A stretch of 64,000 nucleotides of DNA, taken from an uncultured Algibacter sp. (GTDB lineage: Bacteria; Bacteroidota; Bacteroidia; Flavobacteriales; Flavobacteriaceae). The stretch spans positions 242,668 to 306,667 of the forward strand of contig NZ_CANKXG010000004.1 of NCBI RefSeq assembly GCF_947487575.1. Direction: 5' to 3'. Under the pieces are notes generated by a model. The model searched no databases and was not told the DNA's origin. It was given only the letters and a program-made list of their open reading frames with translations. Shown one piece after another: positions 17,281-25,907 of the stretch (the first letter of the stretch is position 1; the number at the start of each line of letters is the position of its first letter). The translations under genes and the position numbers were made by a program.

Positions 17281-20034
17281 CTATAACCTAATATCTGGCT
17301 GTCTACGTTTTTCGTATTTAAGATCACTTAAGATACTAGATTTAATTCCAATAAAGAAATTCCAGGATGTTCTGGTACTAAATGGTACCCAACTAAAATT
17401 CATGCGCCAACTTAACAAATCGCGTTCAAAACGAAGTTGGGTGTAAGTAAAACCGGCATTTTTTAAATCATAACCAGATGATCCACCAATAGACCATTTG
17501 GGCGAGAGTTCTATATCACCAGAAAACATAAGTGAGTGAGAAGAAATTTCATTTTGCCGCCTACTATTTGCATAATTAACGGCATAAGCAACTCTAAAAC
17601 TCCAAGGAATTTTATAGTTATATAACTCTCCAGATTCTTCATCATCAGTATTACCTTTTTTGTCCTCTATTTGTTGATTTGAAAAATCTTGGGAGACACC
17701 AAATAAATCATCTGCTCGACCTCCACTTCGCTTGTTTTCTTCAATTTCAGCATTTTTGTCTTTCCCTTTGCCATCTTTACTAGAAAAAGACCAACTAGCA
17801 TTAAGATTTGCACTAGTTAACCTAAAAAGACTCCCACCATTATCTATATTGAATTTATTAATTCTAGTATTATTATTGTCAAGAGCATAAGGGTCGAGAG
17901 TGGCACCAAAATTAATACTCATTTTATTTTTAAAAAGCTGCGTTCCACCGTTCATTCTAACTGGACTCCATTGCAAAGAATCTCCGGCGAAGTTGTATGA
18001 TGTGGAAAAATTTAGGTTATTTAATAGAATAACTTTCTTTGGTTCTGTAGCTGTACTGTCTTTATCTCTTACTTTGGCTTCGAAATTATTAGAAACAGAA
18101 ATACCCATAGAACTTGAAAAAGTTTTATTTGGAGAGCCAAATATGCTTTCTTCGAATCTACTAAATTCCACATCACTTGTTGTTAAACCATCTGCACTAA
18201 CGACTTCGTAAGTATCATAATATTTATCAAAAGCAGGGTTAATATTGTAACTAATGGAAGGCCTTATAACATGACGTATTGCTTTAATTTTTCTGTCTTT
18301 CCCTTCTTCTTTTTCAAAATTAAACATCCCATAAATAGTGGTACCCAAACTGGTACTGAAATTATAAGTTCTATAGGAGTCAAAGCCATTAATTGTTTCT
18401 GTAACCTCTTTCCTTTCTACAGTGTCGTATGTTTTATTAATTGTTTTTAATGCCCATACTTCATTATAATTTGTGCTTGCACTGGCACTAAAATATTTAA
18501 ATACCTTAAAATTTGTTGTTAAAGGTATAGTGTGTTGAAAGCCTGTTTTAGCATCATCAAACATTTTTTTTGTAAAAAATAAAGAATCTGTAGTTTGTAT
18601 TCTGTTTTCTGCTCTTAAGTTATACTGCAAATTTACATTTTGAATAATGCCTTTTTTAGTACCATTTTTTGATGCAAACGGGTATACTCTGCCAACACTT
18701 CCTTGAAAGGTTGGTAGTGTCATGTTTATACTTTCTGTATTCGTATTTTGCGAATGTGTAGCTGTTAAACTAAAATTAACCTGAGGCTCGCCTTGAAATG
18801 TTTTTGAATACGAAACAGAAGATGCCAAGGTGTTATTTAAAAACGCACCAGCGTTTACTTGATTTACAGATTGCCTATAATACGTGCTACTTCCAAGATT
18901 TACAGAAGCTGAAAATCGAGAACTTGGGTTTGCTTTTGAATCTTGACTATGAGACCAACGTAGGTTGTAAACGGTGCTTGTCGCATAGTCTGGAAAACCA
19001 CGTTCGCTAGTAATTAAGTTTTCATATCTAAAGGCAACATTGCCTCTAAACCTATATTTTTTGGCATAAGTATTCTCTAAACGAATACCGTAACTTCCAT
19101 TAGTATAATAGTCTCCTAAAACTGCTAGATCTAAGTAGTCACTAATGGCAAAATAATATCCTCCGTTTTGCAAAAAATAGCCTCGGTTATTTTGTTCCCC
19201 AAAAGTTGGTATAATAATACCAGAGGTTTGCGTTTCACTTTGTGGAAAAAAGCCAAATGGTAAACCTAATGGTGTTGGAACATCATAAATAAAGATATTT
19301 GCTAACCCTGTAACAATTTTTTTACCTGGTACAATTTTAGCTTTTCTTAATTTTATGTAATATTCCGGGTCATCAAGGTTCTCCGAAGTTGTATATTTTG
19401 CATCTTTTACAAAGTAAACAGAATCATTTTCTTTTTTAGTAATTTCAGATATAACAGTACCTTCACCTTGTTCTGTTTTAGAATTGTAAATAAGTGCTTT
19501 TTGCGTTTGTGTATTAAAAACAATCGAGTCAGGTTCTACAACGTTATTACTTTGTGAAAACACTGGTTTTTGTGTATACCCATCAATCGTGTCTGTAATA
19601 CCTTTTGCATATACTGTATTCGTATTATAATCAATTATTATATTACCAGCAGTAATTTTCATGTCGCCATAATCAATATTGGCTTCATTATATAAGTATA
19701 GCTTTTGTTTTTTATGACTAAATCTAGTGTAATCCTTAGCGTGATATTTTACAATGTTTTCTAAAAGATCTTTTTTAGGTTTTATAGAATCTTTTACAAT
19801 AGTATCTTGAATCTTTTCTAAAGGGCTTAAAATCGAGAGACTGTCAATGCTTGTTACTAAACTATCCTTAGTCGTTCTATTAATCGTTTTTCCTTTATTT
19901 GGAATATCTTGAGAAAAGCTTAACGTGTTGATAAACACTGTAAAACTTAATGCAAAAAGTATTTTAAAGTTGTTTGTATGCAACGCTTTTAAATGTATTT
20001 TTGTAAAAGTATGGCTCGGTTTTTGAAAAGTCAA
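17281..20034 (-). CDS. LptD-like LPS assembly outer membrane protein
   Basis: A 917-residue exported protein. After a signal peptide (cleavage near LSFSQ, about residue 42) comes an OstA/LptA-like jellyroll segment (about 105-260, for example LYNEANIDYGDMKITAGNII) and then a large outer membrane beta-barrel up to the C-terminus. This layout is that of the Bacteroidota form of LptD, the translocon that places lipopolysaccharide in the outer leaflet. The start is a TTG; no ATG is available before the signal peptide. A second TTG (GCG TTG CAT) 18 codons downstream is also possible. It is divergent from the amidase gene. Confidence 0.85.
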   Translation of the reverse strand: MTFQKPSHTFTKIHLKALHTNNFKILFALSFTVFINTLSFSQDIPNKGKTINRTTKDSLVTSIDSLSILSPLEKIQDTIVKDSIKPKKDLLENIVKYHAKDYTRFSHKKQKLYLYNEANIDYGDMKITAGNIIIDYNTNTVYAKGITDTIDGYTQKPVFSQSNNVVEPDSIVFNTQTQKALIYNSKTEQGEGTVISEITKKENDSVYFVKDAKYTTSENLDDPEYYIKLRKAKIVPGKKIVTGLANIFIYDVPTPLGLPFGFFPQSETQTSGIIIPTFGEQNNRGYFLQNGGYYFAISDYLDLAVLGDYYTNGSYGIRLENTYAKKYRFRGNVAFRYENLITSERGFPDYATSTVYNLRWSHSQDSKANPSSRFSASVNLGSSTYYRQSVNQVNAGAFLNNTLASSVSYSKTFQGEPQVNFSLTATHSQNTNTESINMTLPTFQGSVGRVYPFASKNGTKKGIIQNVNLQYNLRAENRIQTTDSLFFTKKMFDDAKTGFQHTIPLTTNFKVFKYFSASASTNYNEVWALKTINKTYDTVERKEVTETINGFDSYRTYNFSTSLGTTIYGMFNFEKEEGKDRKIKAIRHVIRPSISYNINPAFDKYYDTYEVVSADGLTTSDVEFSRFEESIFGSPNKTFSSSMGISVSNNFEAKVRDKDSTATEPKKVILLNNLNFSTSYNFAGDSLQWSPVRMNGGTQLFKNKMSINFGATLDPYALDNNNTRINKFNIDNGGSLFRLTSANLNASWSFSSKDGKGKDKNAEIEENKRSGGRADDLFGVSQDFSNQQIEDKKGNTDDEESGELYNYKIPWSFRVAYAVNYANSRRQNEISSHSLMFSGDIELSPKWSIGGSSGYDLKNAGFTYTQLRFERDLLSWRMNFSWVPFSTRTSWNFFIGIKSSILSDLKYEKRRQPDIRL

Positions 20035-20210
20035 AATTACATATATTTTTCTGTGATTGATTTAATATTCAACTAAAAATTTAAAATTAAAATAAACCGT
20101 GTTTTTTAGTCGTTAAAATTGCTTAATTGTTTGGTTTATCAAGTGTATCAATAATAATGCCCTACTAAGTCCAAATGAAACATTCTATTGAAAAAAATAG
20201 TATTTACCAC

Positions 20211-21308
20211 ATGAAAACGAACAACTTATTACTTTTCGTATCTTTTTTAATAGTATTAACATTATCTTCAAGATATAATGTTCATGCGCAATCAAGTAAT
20301 AACAAATTTGTTATTATGATAGATCCTGGCCATGGTGGGCGAGACTCAGGGACACCTGGAACAGGGAGATATAAAACAACAGAAAAAGATATAGCTTTAG
20401 ATGTGTCTTTAGCATTAGGTAAAATGTTAGAAGAAAACATAAGCTATGTAGATGTTGTTTACACTAGGAAGAATGACATGTTTCCTACTTTAAATGGCAG
20501 AGCTAAAGTTGCTAACAATAAAGATGTTGATTTATTTATTTCAATACATTGTAACGCACAGCCAGGTGGGAAAGGAACAGCTTATGGGTCTGAAACATAT
20601 GTATTGGGGCCTACAAAGAACAAACAAAATCTTGAAGTAGCTAAAAGAGAGAATTCAGTTATTTTTCTTGAAGAAGATTATAAAGAAACCTATAAAAGTT
20701 TTGACCCAAGTTCTCCTGAATCTTTATTGGGGCTTACACTGGCTCAAGAAGATTATCTTGATCAGAGCATAAGATTGGCTACATTAATTGAAAAAGAATT
20801 TAAAGTAAACGCAAAGCGAAAAAGTAGAGGTGTAAAACAGAATGTATTTTATGTTTTAGCATATACTTATATGCCAAGCGTGTTAGTTGAATTAGGGTTT
20901 CTTACTCATAAAAAAGAAGAAGACTTTTTAAATTCGAAAAAAGGAAAAAGAATAATGACCAACGCTCTTTTTAACGCCTTGGATGATTACATGGAATTCT
21001 TAGGAGTAAAAAACAAAACTGTTTTTAATGATGAAAAACCGAATAACACTGAAACTAAAAACACACACAATAATGACATTGTTTACAAAGTTCAAATCGC
21101 CGCTAGCTCAAAAGCACTAGAAACAAAACCTTATAATTTTAAAGGTTTAACAACTATTTCAAGAGTAAAAGAAGGGAGTTTGTATAAATATTTTTATGGA
21201 AGTAGTACGGATTATGAGGAAACAAAAATTTTAGAAAATGAAGCCCGAAATAAAGGTTATAATTCAAGTTTTATAGTGGCGTTTAAAGGTGGAAAAAGAT
21301 TACGTTAA
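20211..21308 (+). CDS. Exported N-acetylmuramoyl-L-alanine amidase (Amidase_3) with a SPOR-like tail
   Basis: I place the start at 20211 because the signal peptide begins there (MKTNNLLLFVSFLIV, cleavage near VHAQ); an ATG 36 bases earlier would add a non-signal stretch. The catalytic domain shows the zinc ligands and general base of the Amidase_3 family: IDPGHGGRDSG, SIHCNAQ and VLVELGFLTHKKEE. It cleaves the amide bond between muramic acid and L-alanine in peptidoglycan, usually during cell separation. The last 75 residues, from YKVQIAASS, look like a SPOR-type peptidoglycan-binding module. The MCE gene follows 82 bases on. Confidence 0.88.
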   Translation: MKTNNLLLFVSFLIVLTLSSRYNVHAQSSNNKFVIMIDPGHGGRDSGTPGTGRYKTTEKDIALDVSLALGKMLEENISYVDVVYTRKNDMFPTLNGRAKVANNKDVDLFISIHCNAQPGGKGTAYGSETYVLGPTKNKQNLEVAKRENSVIFLEEDYKETYKSFDPSSPESLLGLTLAQEDYLDQSIRLATLIEKEFKVNAKRKSRGVKQNVFYVLAYTYMPSVLVELGFLTHKKEEDFLNSKKGKRIMTNALFNALDDYMEFLGVKNKTVFNDEKPNNTETKNTHNNDIVYKVQIAASSKALETKPYNFKGLTTISRVKEGSLYKYFYGSSTDYEETKILENEARNKGYNSSFIVAFKGGKRLR

Positions 21309-21390
21309 TTGATACTCTAAAATCCACAACTAATTAAGAGGTGTACTTCTTAAAATTTATATTAAATTTGTTTTTCTAAAGAAAATCAAT

Positions 21391-22332
21391 TTGAAAATAA
21401 CAAAAGAAGTTAAAACAGGCATACTCGTAATAATAGGTATAATCCTTTTTATTTTTGGGTTTAATTATCTTAAAGGGCAAAATCTTTTAGATTCTTCACG
21501 TACGTTTTATACAAGTTATAATAATGTTGAAGGTTTAGTACCATCTACTCCAGTAACTATAAATGGCTTATCTGTAGGTAGAGTTATTGATGTTGGTTTT
21601 AAAGGAGATGGTTCAGGAAAACTTCAAATTAAACTTCGAGTAGAAAGTGATTTTGAATTTTCAAAAAACAGTAAAGCCGAGTTATATGACACGGGTTTAA
21701 TAGGAGGGAAGGCTATAGCAATTATTCCTGCGTTTGATGGCGCAGAAAAAGCCAAAAGTAATGATGTGCTTCAAGGTACAGTTAAAGCAGGCTTAACATC
21801 CTTATTAGCACAAAGTTTAACACCACTACAAGAAAAAATCGAAATTGTATTAACAAGTGCAAACGTTCTACTTACAAATTTAAACGATGTTTTTGATGAT
21901 AAAACTAAGGCAAATCTTAAAACTAGTATTGCTGGATTAAGTTCAACAATAGAGTCATTTAAAAAAACTTCAAATTCTCTAGATCAATTAATGAAAACTA
22001 ATAAAGTTAAAATTGACGTTGTTTTTTCAAATGCTGAAAAGGCTTCTACCGATTTAACTAAAATTACCGGGTCGTTAGCTGAATCTGATTTAGGTCAAAC
22101 AGTAAAAAATTTAGAATCTACACTAGATAATTTTAATAAAATTTTAGTTGATTTAGAAAATGGAGAAGGAACAATGGGCAAACTTCTTAAGGATGATGCA
22201 CTTTATAATAATTTAGAAGGCGCATCAAAAGAAATGGAAGCTTTAATACTAGATATTAAATTACACCCAGCGCGTTACAGACGTATTTTATCAAAAAAAG
22301 AAATTCCTTATAAAGAACCAGAAGACAATTAA
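21391..22332 (+). CDS. MlaD/MCE family protein
   Basis: A 313-residue protein with one N-terminal membrane helix (residues about 9-26) followed by an MCE domain (about 38-115, with TPVTINGLSVGRV and GLIGGKAIAI) and a long helical C-terminal part. MCE proteins form periplasmic rings that carry phospholipids between the membranes. The start is a TTG at 21391, which gives the usual short positive N-terminus (KITKEVK). ATPase and permease partners of an Mla system are not in the window. The next gene starts 5 bases after the stop. Confidence 0.88.
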   Translation: MKITKEVKTGILVIIGIILFIFGFNYLKGQNLLDSSRTFYTSYNNVEGLVPSTPVTINGLSVGRVIDVGFKGDGSGKLQIKLRVESDFEFSKNSKAELYDTGLIGGKAIAIIPAFDGAEKAKSNDVLQGTVKAGLTSLLAQSLTPLQEKIEIVLTSANVLLTNLNDVFDDKTKANLKTSIAGLSSTIESFKKTSNSLDQLMKTNKVKIDVVFSNAEKASTDLTKITGSLAESDLGQTVKNLESTLDNFNKILVDLENGEGTMGKLLKDDALYNNLEGASKEMEALILDIKLHPARYRRILSKKEIPYKEPEDN

Positions 22333-22337
22333 TATTT

Positions 22338-23651
22338 ATGGATTATATACCTAATATCTTGTTTGCTATAATACTTATTTTGGGTATTGGCTTTTTCGTT
22401 AAAAACATTAAAAAGCTTATCCGGAATATTAAACTTGGTCAAGACACAGTTGTTAGTGATAACAAATCGCAGCGCTGGGAAAACATGGCAATGATAGCCT
22501 TAGGGCAAAGTAAAATGGTACGTCGTCCAATTTCAGGTTTTTTGCATGTTGTTGTTTATGTAGGATTCATAATTATAAATATTGAAGTTTTAGAAATCAT
22601 AATTGACGGTTTATTTGGAACACATAGAATTGGTTTAAGTGTGTTGCCAAAATCTGTATATGGATTTTTAATAGGAACATTCGAGGTTCTGGCATGTTTT
22701 GTATTTGTTGCAGTAACCATATTCTGGATTCGTCGAAATATATTAAAACTAGCACGTTTCTGGAACAGTGAAATGACAAGTTGGCCAAAAAATGATGGTA
22801 ACTTCATTCTGTATTTTGAAATGGTATTAATGTCACTATTTTTAATAATGAATGCTACCGACTTACATTTTCAATCTTTAAATTCAGGCAATGTAATTAG
22901 TCAGTATATAGCACCTTGGTTTTTAGGCCTATCAGAAGGCACATTGCACTTTATTGAAAGAGGCGCATGGTGGATTCATATTGTTGGTATACTTATATTT
23001 TTAAACTATTTATACTATTCTAAGCATTTACATATTCTATTAGCATTTCCAAATACCTATTATGGCAATTTAAAACCTAAAGGTCAATTTAACAATCTTG
23101 AAGCAGTTACAAAAGAAGTGAAAATGATGATGGATCCTACTGCAGATCCATTTGCTAATCCCGTAGAAGGAGAAGAAGAAGAAACCCCAGCTAAGTTTGG
23201 TGCCAGCGATGTTCAGGATTTAAATTGGGTACAATTATTAAGCGCATACACCTGTACAGAGTGTGGTAGATGTACATCGGCATGTCCAGCAAATTTAACT
23301 GGAAAAAAACTATCTCCAAGAAAAATAATGATGGATACCCGCGACCGCTTAGAGGAAGTAGGTAAAAATATTGACACTAACAAAGGCGAGTTTAAAGATG
23401 ATGGTAAACAATTATTAGGCGATTATATTACTCATGAAGAGCTTTGGGCATGCACAACATGTAATGCTTGTGTAGAAGAATGCCCAGTAAGTATAGATCC
23501 ACTTTCTATTATTTTAGAAATGCGTCGTTATTTAGTAATGGAACAATCAGCAGCACCAGTTGAGTTAAATAATATGATGACCAATATAGAAAACAACGGA
23601 GCCCCTTGGCCGTACAATCAAATGGACAGGCTAAACTGGAAAAACGAATAG
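22338..23651 (+). CDS. Membrane 4Fe-4S redox protein (HdrC/GlpC-like with NarI-like membrane part)
   Basis: A 437-residue protein. The N-terminal 240 residues have about five membrane helices with conserved histidines, like the haem-carrying membrane parts of DsrM/NarI-type proteins. The C-terminal part carries two 4Fe-4S motifs, CTECGRCTSACP near residue 305 and CTTCNACVEECP near residue 375, in the order typical of HdrC. It probably passes electrons between the quinone pool and a cytoplasmic partner. The CCG-domain protein at 24480, which looks like an HdrB subunit, is the obvious partner; a small exported gene lies between them. Confidence 0.82.
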   Translation: MDYIPNILFAIILILGIGFFVKNIKKLIRNIKLGQDTVVSDNKSQRWENMAMIALGQSKMVRRPISGFLHVVVYVGFIIINIEVLEIIIDGLFGTHRIGLSVLPKSVYGFLIGTFEVLACFVFVAVTIFWIRRNILKLARFWNSEMTSWPKNDGNFILYFEMVLMSLFLIMNATDLHFQSLNSGNVISQYIAPWFLGLSEGTLHFIERGAWWIHIVGILIFLNYLYYSKHLHILLAFPNTYYGNLKPKGQFNNLEAVTKEVKMMMDPTADPFANPVEGEEEETPAKFGASDVQDLNWVQLLSAYTCTECGRCTSACPANLTGKKLSPRKIMMDTRDRLEEVGKNIDTNKGEFKDDGKQLLGDYITHEELWACTTCNACVEECPVSIDPLSIILEMRRYLVMEQSAAPVELNNMMTNIENNGAPWPYNQMDRLNWKNE

Positions 23652-23654
23652 AAT

Positions 23655-24323
23655 ATGAATATTAAAACAATAACTTTTAAAAGTGTTTTATTTAGTTTTA
23701 TGATGCTTTTGTGTGCAACAGCATTTTCTCAAAGCAACGAAGAAACGCTTAAGCAAATAGACAAAATAGCCCTAAAAATGTTTACGGACATGAACAATAG
23801 GGATTACGATGCTATTATAGAAATGACACACCCAAAAGTATTTGAAATTATCCCTAAAGAATCAATGAAAGATGTTTTTAAAAGCATGTTTGAGGGTAAC
23901 GAAGAGTTTTCTATTGATGTTCCTAAAACCATTCCAAAATATAAACTATCTAAAGTCTTTATAAACGAAAAAGACAGCTTAAAGTATGTGTTTGTCTCTT
24001 ATGACATGGCCATGAAAATGACATTCCATAAACAAGAGTTTGATGATGAAAGTAAAAATATGATGAAAAATGTAATGCTTGCTAAGGGTATGGAAGTTAG
24101 TTTTATATCAAATAACTCTATGGATATTTTCATGAAAGATAGAGTCACAATTGTTCTAAAAGATAACACCACAAATAATAAGTGGGTAATGGTTAATTAT
24201 GATGCAGACTCCCCTTTATTCTATAACATTGTCCCAGCCAGCTTATTAGAAAGCGCAAAAAGTTACAATCAAGATTTAATGATAGAGAGAAAGAAAAGAG
24301 AAGAAGAAAAAACAAATAATTAG
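23655..24323 (+). CDS. Exported protein of unknown function, possibly NTF2-like
   Basis: A 222-residue protein with a signal peptide (residues 1-26, cleavage near TAFSQ). The mature part starts with a helix and a segment (DMNNRDYDAIIEMTHPKVF) that recalls SnoaL/NTF2-like folds, but I cannot confirm the family. The C-terminal tail is strongly charged (RKKREEEKTNN). It starts 3 bases after the membrane Fe-S gene, so it is in the same operon and may be a periplasmic accessory of that redox pair. A dispersed repeat begins right after its stop. Confidence 0.6.
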   Translation: MNIKTITFKSVLFSFMMLLCATAFSQSNEETLKQIDKIALKMFTDMNNRDYDAIIEMTHPKVFEIIPKESMKDVFKSMFEGNEEFSIDVPKTIPKYKLSKVFINEKDSLKYVFVSYDMAMKMTFHKQEFDDESKNMMKNVMLAKGMEVSFISNNSMDIFMKDRVTIVLKDNTTNNKWVMVNYDADSPLFYNIVPASLLESAKSYNQDLMIERKKREEEKTNN

Positions 24324-24324
24324 A

Positions 24325-24413
24325 GCGTTACCCAAAAAGGGTCGGGCTTTCGGCAGTCGCTTTTTTTGAGAAAAACAAAAAAGAGCTTCAACAAATGCCT
24401 CAATCCCTAACGC
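24325..24413 (+). repeat. Dispersed intergenic repeat, variant copy
   Basis: Begins one base after the stop of the exported gene. Its first part (GCGTTACCC, spacer, GGGTCGGGCT) is the reverse complement of the end of the copies at 37673 and 49244; its last part (ATCCCTAACGC) matches their start. The middle differs. ACCC/GGGT can form a small hairpin. I know of this type of repeat from other flavobacterial genomes; its role is not settled. Confidence 0.6.
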
Positions 24414-24436
24414 AAAACGTAACATATAACGATATT

Positions 24437-24463
24437 CCTGCAAAGTTTTAAAAACTTTATAGG
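24437..24463. repeat. Imperfect palindrome of the CCTGCAAGGTTTT type
   Basis: A 27-base imperfect palindrome with outer CCT/AGG arms and an inner AAAGTTTT/AAAACTTT core. It sits 16 bases before the start of the CCG-domain gene. It resembles a short palindrome widely scattered in Bacteroidota intergenic regions. It could form a hairpin in the message ahead of the next gene. Confidence 0.5.
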
Positions 24464-24479
24464 CATTAAATTTAAAGAA

Positions 24480-25271
24480 ATGAGCGAATTACTAAAAGTA
24501 CCAACCATGGCAGAATTTATGGCTCAAGGAAAACAACCTGAAGTGCTATTTTGGGTTGGGTCTGCAGGTAGTTTTGATGATAGAGCAAAAAAAATAACAA
24601 GAGCTTTTGTTAAAATTTTAAACAAAGCCAATGTCGAATTTGCCGTATTAGGAACAGAAGAAAGTTGCACTGGCGATGTAGCAAAACGTGCCGGTAACGA
24701 GTTTTTATTTCAAATGCAAGCAGTTACAAATATTGAAATTTTAAATGCTTATGAAATAAAAAAGATTGTAACATGCGATCCGCATTCGTACAATTGTTTA
24801 AAAAACGAATACCCAAGTTTAGGTGGTAATTATGAAGTTATGCACCATACGCAGTTTTTAAAAGAATTAATAAACTCCAATAGATTAGACATTAAAGAAA
24901 GCGATTATAAAGGCAAACAAATAACCTTTCATGACCCTTGTTATTTAGGACGGGCGAACTCAGAATATGATGCACCACGCGACGTTTTAAATAATCTAAA
25001 TGCTAATTTAGTTGAAATGAAGCGAAGTAAAGCATTTGCTCTATGCTGTGGTGCTGGTGGAGCGCAAATGTTTAAAGAACCCGAAAAGGGAGATAAAGAC
25101 ATTAATGAACTTCGCACAGAAGATGCTTTAAAAACAAATCCAGAAATTATTGCAACAGCTTGTCCTTATTGTATGACTATGATGACGGACGGTGTAAAAG
25201 TTAAAGAAAAAGAAAATCAAATTAAAGTCATGGACATTGCAGAACTCATTGCAAGTTCCCAGAATTTATAA
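24480..25271 (+). CDS. Cytosolic CCG-domain Fe-S protein (HdrB/LutA/GlpC-like)
   Basis: A 263-residue soluble protein. The C-terminal half has a full CCG domain: HDPCYLGR, then ALCCGAGGAQMF, then CPYCMTMM, the cysteine pattern that binds a special 4Fe-4S cluster in HdrB-type proteins. The first half lacks a matching complete CCG motif, so only one cluster is expected. With the membrane protein at 22338 it forms an HdrC/HdrB-like pair, which probably shuttles electrons between a cytoplasmic donor and the membrane. The electron donor is unknown. It shares the strand with the next gene, 23 bases on. Confidence 0.82.
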   Translation: MSELLKVPTMAEFMAQGKQPEVLFWVGSAGSFDDRAKKITRAFVKILNKANVEFAVLGTEESCTGDVAKRAGNEFLFQMQAVTNIEILNAYEIKKIVTCDPHSYNCLKNEYPSLGGNYEVMHHTQFLKELINSNRLDIKESDYKGKQITFHDPCYLGRANSEYDAPRDVLNNLNANLVEMKRSKAFALCCGAGGAQMFKEPEKGDKDINELRTEDALKTNPEIIATACPYCMTMMTDGVKVKEKENQIKVMDIAELIASSQNL

Positions 25272-25294
25272 TAGTAAAACCCTAAATCAATTTA

Positions 25295-25780
25295 ATGCTA
25301 GTAGATTTTAATACATTACCAGAAGAATCACGTGTTTGGATATACCAAGCTAATCGTTCATTTTCAGAAGATGAACTTCAGGAAATTCAATCAAAACTAG
25401 ACATTTTTATTGAAAATTGGACAGCTCACGGTAGCGACTTACAAGCAGGTTATATTGTTAAATATAAGCGTTTTATTGTTTTATCTTTAAATCAAAGCTT
25501 AAACAAAGCTACAGGCTGTTCTATCGATGCATCTGTTCATTTTATTCAACAATTAGAAAAAGATTATAATGTTGACTTAATGGACAAAATGAATGTTTCT
25601 TATAAACAAGGAGACTTTGTAGCCTATAAATCACTTTCCGATTTCAGGAAAATGGCCAAGGATAAAGCAGTATCCAAGAACACTATTGTCTTTAATAATT
25701 TAGTAAATAATATTGCTGAGTTTAATGAAAATTGGGAAGTTCCGGCAAGCGAAAGCTGGCACGGCCGTTTTATAAAATAA
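25295..25780 (+). CDS. Conserved Bacteroidota protein of unknown function
   Basis: A 161-residue soluble protein. Close relatives are common in Flavobacteriia directly after the CCG-domain gene and are often named 'ABC transporter ATPase', but I see no Walker A, signature or Walker B motif, so that name is not supported. Recognisable conserved spots are RVWIYQANRSF, WTAHGSDLQAGY and the C-terminal ESWHGRF. Position suggests a link with the Fe-S pair upstream. Confidence 0.7.
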   Translation: MLVDFNTLPEESRVWIYQANRSFSEDELQEIQSKLDIFIENWTAHGSDLQAGYIVKYKRFIVLSLNQSLNKATGCSIDASVHFIQQLEKDYNVDLMDKMNVSYKQGDFVAYKSLSDFRKMAKDKAVSKNTIVFNNLVNNIAEFNENWEVPASESWHGRFIK

Positions 25781-25907
25781 TTTTTTGGTTAATTACTTCT
25801 TTATAAATCTATCTTAAAGTCTTTTTATCTTCTTTTTAAAAGTATTATTTTGGCATAATTATTAGTATATCTATTAATTACTAGTAATTCCCCTTAACAA
25901 ATCTTTT

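Noticed and set aside
21332..21351. Imperfect palindrome TTAAGAGGTGTACTTCTTAA upstream of the MCE gene
   Set aside because: It could be an operator, but a single imperfect copy in AT-rich DNA is not enough support.
25295..25780. Name 'ABC transporter ATPase' for this gene
   Set aside because: No Walker A, signature or Walker B motif is present.
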